Translations under genes and position numbers: made by a program
The notes under the pieces: generated by a model
Seen by the model: only the letters and a program-made list of their open reading frames with translations
Told to the model about the DNA's origin: nothing
The model's database searches: none
Shown here: in pieces, positions 46,222 through 49,874 of the stretch
Numbering within the stretch: the stretch's first letter is position 1
Layout of the letters: every line of letters starts with the position of its first letter
From: Podaxis mareebaensis
Taxonomy: Eukaryota > Basidiomycota > Agaricomycetes > Agaricales > Agaricaceae
Direction: 5' to 3'
Length of the DNA: 49,874 nucleotides
Assembly (NCBI GenBank): GCA_018524725.1
Contig: JAEUWP010000341.1
Span: 1-49,874, forward strand

Positions 46222-47165
46222 TACCATTTCCTCTGCGCCTGACTAGCAGTTACAAGATTCTCCAGCACAATCTGATCATTCCAGTCCTGCGATACGCCAA
46301 CAGCGATACATGTCGTAATATCCATCTCCGCCTTGGAATTCATCCTCGGGCGATAACTCCAAAGGGGCCAACTCTCGATGTTGGTAACTCACTCAAATGA
46401 GTTTTCCCTATCCTTCAAGTTCTCCTCAGGGGCGACACTAGATGTCGAGGTGTCACTACGTGCAGTAGCTTTCTTGATGTCCTTGTTTCTGGTGTCCTTT
46501 CCTTTCCGTTTGAATTGGCGTGTTTTGGTTTGGGGAGATGGATCGACAGGCGTCACGCCTGAACCAGAACTGGACCCTGAGTTCGAAGGGGAATTTGGAC
46601 TAGAGAGATCGCCTTCTGCGCCCTCGGAACTGGATTCGGCGGGTGGGGGGCTAGTGACGCCTCTGACCTGAGGACGAACAGGAGCGGCGACTTGTTGTAG
46701 GGGAACTTGCATCGGTTCGGTCTTCATGCCGTGAAAGGCTAGAGACCCGCTACCAGACGTGTCCGGTCATCGAAGAGGCCACCTTTGGTTGGTCCCGAGA
46801 AATCGAGTTCATCGAGCTCAAGCAGGTTTCCTTTCCTCTCTCTGACCTGGAGAATAGGAGTGGCGCTCACACTCGCGTCTGCACTCAGATCCCCTGCCTC
46901 CAGCGTCTTCTTCTCGTCTTCTGGCCCGTTCAACTCTTCCTCTGGGCATAGAATAACTTCTTCGAGTGTTAGCTCACATTCGTGTGCCTTATTGCCAGAG
47001 CTCTTGGGGAAATTGGGGGTGATGAACGAGGAGATAGTCGAGCGTGGAGGTAAGGTCGGCGTGAAAGTGTGCATAAGCACCATCTGCGCCGTGCTGTTTC
47101 ATGGATTGGCAGCAAGACCCGGCGGCCCGACAACTCAAATCATCGCACGAATCTTGCCGGCAGCA
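46222..47165 (-). pseudogene. Fragment of phosphatidylserine decarboxylase, right-arm copy
   Basis: The minus strand repeats the exon-6 portion of the gene at 28429-32499: MKQHGADGAYAHFHADLTST near 47090-47030, LEEVILCPEEELNGPED, the linker with FKRKGKDTRNKDIKKATARS, and an end at ASQAQRKWY near 46222. It shares both breakpoints and most disruptions with the left-arm copy, so a single chimeric fragment existed before the arms were duplicated. It has no C2 or catalytic domain and is not functional. Confidence 0.85.
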
Positions 47166-47329
47166 GGAAATTGAGTATGAGCCATTTGACGCCCCCGAGC
47201 CCTTAGCGATCTTCGCTGAGGACATGTTCCGCATGTGTGGACGAACGGCTTTTGAACGTGTGGTTGGCTCAATGTTATCTGTAAGATAGTTTAGAAAGGG
47301 AGAACATAAGAAATTATGAAAACATACCC

Positions 47330-47939
47330 GAGTCAGCCAAGCCGAGCTGTTCGCCTCTCCTGTAGCAGGTTTGAGCTCTTGCAATTTCGTCAGTTCCTCA
47401 TCAAGACCTCCTCACCCCCTCGGGTATCTTCGGCCCCCTCCCCTTGTTCCCTAAGCCTCTCAATACCGTGTGGTTATGCAAGAAATACGTCTGGAGAGAG
47501 CTGGCTTCGGAGTCTGCTCCTGGGGAAAGAGGACTAGGCGTATCTGTTGCTTCATCAGACGAACTTGGTGACCCCGATAGGTCAACGCGGGATCGCGGTG
47601 GTTCGCTCCTTTGTGCCCTCCTCGTCCTGTCCAGCAGCCGCAAACACGTCAACCTGGTACACCGAGTTGGCAGGAACGTTGAGGCACGATGCACCATCGC
47701 GGCAGGAAACCTGGGAGCACTTTCTGGTAGTTTTCGGGCACAGACTGTTTCGCTATAGAACTGGTGTTGGAGTTTGGCGGTGGAGAAGAACGTGAAAATT
47801 GAGGGTGGGTGGCGCTGACAAAGCTGTTTGAGCTCGCGAGGGAAGATTTTTCGGGGCTGCGGAGTTCCTCGTCCCCTGGCTTCTGCTCATCAAGCAAGTA
47901 TTCGGAGGCTTGAAATCCGTCGAGTAAAACTTTTGAATG

Positions 47940-47982
<43 letters not shown>

Positions 47983-47998
47983 ATGACGCGGTCACATA
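47330..47998 (-). pseudogene. Fragment of mitochondrial Lon protease, right-arm copy
   Basis: This corresponds to 1985-3075 of the left arm on the opposite strand, but 418 bp equivalent to 2524-2941 are missing. FLHNHTV is directly joined at 47464/47465 to the segment that starts attgagaggcttaggg. The piece with KPATGEANSSAWLT is retained (about 47385-47336). The frame is broken at several points, and the ATPase and protease domains are absent. A 42-bp A/T homopolymer sits in its 5' part. Confidence 0.68.
47940..47981 (+). repeat. 42-bp poly-A tract (poly-T on the minus strand)
   Basis: An uninterrupted run of A occurs between ttttgaatg and catgacgcg. The left arm has only the mixed sequence catgttcttcgttcaaaag at the matching site (about 1987-2005), so the run expanded, or was inserted, in the right arm after duplication. 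Its length may be unreliable in an assembly. Confidence 0.9.
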
Positions 47999-47999
47999 C

Positions 48000-48469
48000 T
48001 GTCAATCTTCCGCATGATCAACACCTCCCACAGGCACCCTCAAAGACAGGCTGAACCGGAAGCGAGAAGCCCACTTTTAACAAAGGAAGTATGAGGGTGT
48101 AGACTCGAAGACGCCGGGGTGCCGAGATGACTGAGGATGTGACAAATACAGCGGATGGCGGTGCTTGTGCGAATGTGGCTGGGGTCAGGTGGGATGTTAT
48201 GCGTAGAGGTAATGGCATGAAGAATGTGCTGATGCAAGTACGAGAGGCCAGGAGTGGACAGGTAGAACAGTGGCACAGGCGCAAATGACAGGTGATAGGC
48301 GCCAAAGTAATGTCGCACTGGTCTTCTCACTCAACTCCCGTTATTGACGTGGGAACCTTTACACAGAGAGCGCTTCTCTAATGCCTCGAGGCCAACACAT
48401 GTCACAGCTATCCTACTTGCTCGTTGACCCCCATCCACTGTACATTCATCCAGGCCTTATCGATTCGCA
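48000..48469. other. NACHT gene 5' flank, right arm
   Basis: Counterpart of 1472-2049. It should contain the plus-strand promoter of the NACHT gene at 48470. No TATA element or separate gene is recognised. Confidence 0.45.
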
Positions 48470-49874
48470 ATGTCTTCTTTTCTGGAACGCTTCAAAAAGA
48501 AAAAGTCAGACACTATCTCTGCAGCCATTGCAAGGACCTCGGTCCTTGGAGCTCCCGCAGCTCCTGATGTCCTCCCAAGAGTCGAAATACCTCCCCCCGC
48601 ACCTGTACCTCCTGCTGGAGACGAATACCAGACTATCGTCCCGACACCACAGCAAAAACCACCAACACTGCTCCAGAGACTAAAAGCAAAAGGCAGCACT
48701 GCTCGTTATGGGTTGGCGTTCGTAGCAGGAGGACTCAAGGACTGCTCGGACTACTGCCCGCCCCTGAAAACTGCCGCTGCCGTGTTCTTGACAATTCACA
48801 AGTTCTTCGATGTGCGTAGGCCATGTCTATCGTGTTCACCTCGTTGAGTTCCGATTTGCAGGGCATATCCACGAATAAGGACGAGCTAAAGGAACTTGAG
48901 ACAAGATCAAAAGCTATCCTATCACTCGTGAAAAGATACAAGGAAGAAGGGGTGTTGAATGCGCTTGAGGAGAGAGTCCAAAGTTTCTCCACGTACGCGT
49001 CTACGTCGCCTTTTGGATTAGGATCTGACTTTTCTTCGGCTATCTCGTAGAGCTATCGAGAACTTGGTTGAACGCATCAAGCACTTGCAAGATCGGCCAC
49101 GGCTAACACGTATTGCCGAGGTTTCGAAGGATCCGGGGACGATCCAAACGATATTGAGGAATCTCAATGCTGTTTGTGATCTCTTCCAAGTAGGTGTCCA
49201 ACTTGCGGATCGTGCTCCCTTATCCATCCATCTCATTGTGCTCCACAGATCGACATACAACTGGACACCAACATGACCGTGAAGAATATGTTACAGGTAA
49301 GCAATCCGCGTCTGGGGAAGCACATCCCGACTCATGTATTCCATCAACAGTTGTTGAATTCCCGTAAGCTGCTCGTCTTGGTGAGAATGACAACATATGA
49401 AGTTTACGTTATTACAGGGTCAATAGACAGACTTCGTCCTGAGAGCGCTTCGTATAAAACTCGGCGTTCCGCCTACGGTGATCCCACAGGATGCATGCCG
49501 GGAACGCGTGTCAACGTCCTCGAAGACTTGAAAGCCTGGGCTCCTGACGAACAGAGTGCCAAGGTGTACTGGCTCAAGGGGATGGCGGGCACCGGGAAGT
49601 CGACGATTGCGCAGTCACTGTGCGAGATCCTTAACCAACGGCAGATGCTCGGGGCGAGTTTCTTTTGTTCTCGAACCTCAGATAAAGCCAGTGACCCACG
49701 CCTCATCGTGCCTGGTGTGGCATACGATCTTGCCAATGGTTCTCCCCCTGTCAAGGTGGAAGTTGTAAAAGCCCTTGAGAAGGACCCGCATTTGATTGAG
49801 TTGAACGACTTGGAGGATCAGTTCACAAAGCTCATCGCTGAGCCGGTGCGGAATGCTGTTGGCCCCGGGGTCAA
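48470..49874 (+). CDS. NACHT-domain STAND NTPase (NLR-like), 5' part, right copy
   Basis: Paralogue of the gene at 1-1471. Exons are 48470-48811, 48862-48992, 49051-49189, 49249-49296, 49351-49363 (13 nt) and 49418 to the window edge. The start MSSFLERFKKKKSD leads into a Pro-rich region, then a charged helical segment (NKDELKELETRSKAILSLVK, ENLVERIKHLQDRPRLTRIA) that may be a HeLo/MLKL-like bundle. The P-loop GMAGTGKST is encoded at 49579-49605, and GASFFCSRTSDKASDPRLIV follows. Exon 4 is 9 nt longer than in the left copy, a three-residue, in-frame difference. The frame is open to the edge, just before Walker B. Such proteins sense non-self or damage and trigger cell death in fungi (family knowledge). 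The partner domains are outside the window. Confidence 0.87.

Larger units (their letters stand above)
45640..49874. repeat. Right arm of large inverted repeat
   Basis: Inverted, diverged copy of 1-4760. It contains, from inside outwards, the Cys-containing remnant, the decarboxylase fragment, the Lon fragment and the NACHT gene. Compared with the left arm it lacks about 418 bp within the Lon fragment and has a long A run. It continues past the right edge. Confidence 0.9.

Noticed and set aside
47940..47981. Poly-A run as the tail of a processed retrocopy
   Set aside because: It lies inside the duplicated Lon fragment, which seems to keep intron-like sequence, and the other arm has no A run. 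An expansion is simpler.
1..49874. CRISPR arrays, tRNA or rRNA genes
   Set aside because: No regular direct repeats with unique spacers and no convincing tRNA A/B-box pair or rRNA sequence were noticed. The genome is eukaryotic, and the only arrays are the degenerate minisatellites.

Overview
This window is nuclear DNA from a filamentous basidiomycete, most probably an Agaricomycete. The genes carry many 45-60 bp GT-AG introns. The gene families are typical of that group: NACHT-type STAND NTPases, a C2/EF-hand phosphatidylserine decarboxylase, a GPI-anchored 'macrofage activating glycoprotein'-type mannoprotein, a DUF6593-like protein and a Plavaka-type transposase. The genus cannot be fixed from the sequence; Cantharellales (Rhizoctonia-like) is only a guess.

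Layout. (1) The two ends form a large, diverged inverted repeat (about 1-4760 and 45640-49874). From outside inwards, each arm holds the 5' part of a NACHT gene reading out of the window, a decayed Lon-protease fragment, and a decayed fragment of a phosphatidylserine decarboxylase gene. The intact decarboxylase lies in the spacer. (2) From 5589 to about 24434 a kinase-like (Crinkler/FunK-type) gene on the minus strand is split by a 17.36-kb transposon at 5834-23196. Taking out the transposon and one copy of a 2-bp AT target duplication rejoins the gene in frame. (3) The transposon is strongly CpG-depleted. It carries a decayed Plavaka-type transposase, a tandemly duplicated accessory gene with 'HAFTHSL'-coding minisatellites, and a divergent multi-exon accessory gene. 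That last gene is itself interrupted by a younger 1,371-bp element (20570-21940) with TG...CA ends and a 5-bp target duplication. The element carries one intact 273-aa ORF that begins at its fifth base. (4) From 27.1 to 45.3 kb lies ordinary gene space: two paralogous GPI-anchored secreted glycoproteins (27169-28366, 38003-39248), PSD2-type phosphatidylserine decarboxylase (28429-32499), a GH6 cellulase (32728-34006, minus), a DUF6593-like protein, an orphan lysine-rich protein and an acetate-transporter-family membrane protein, with 1-3 kb apparently non-coding stretches between some of them.

The housekeeping genes do not form a cluster with one shared job. The most informative part is the nested history of insertions. 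A kinase-like gene was hit by a large Plavaka-type element, which duplicated its cargo and lost CpGs. It was then hit by a small ORF-bearing element whose two target-site copies differ by a single CpG-to-TpG change. Gene models were made by eye from splice signals, frame continuity and remembered family motifs; no database search was possible.
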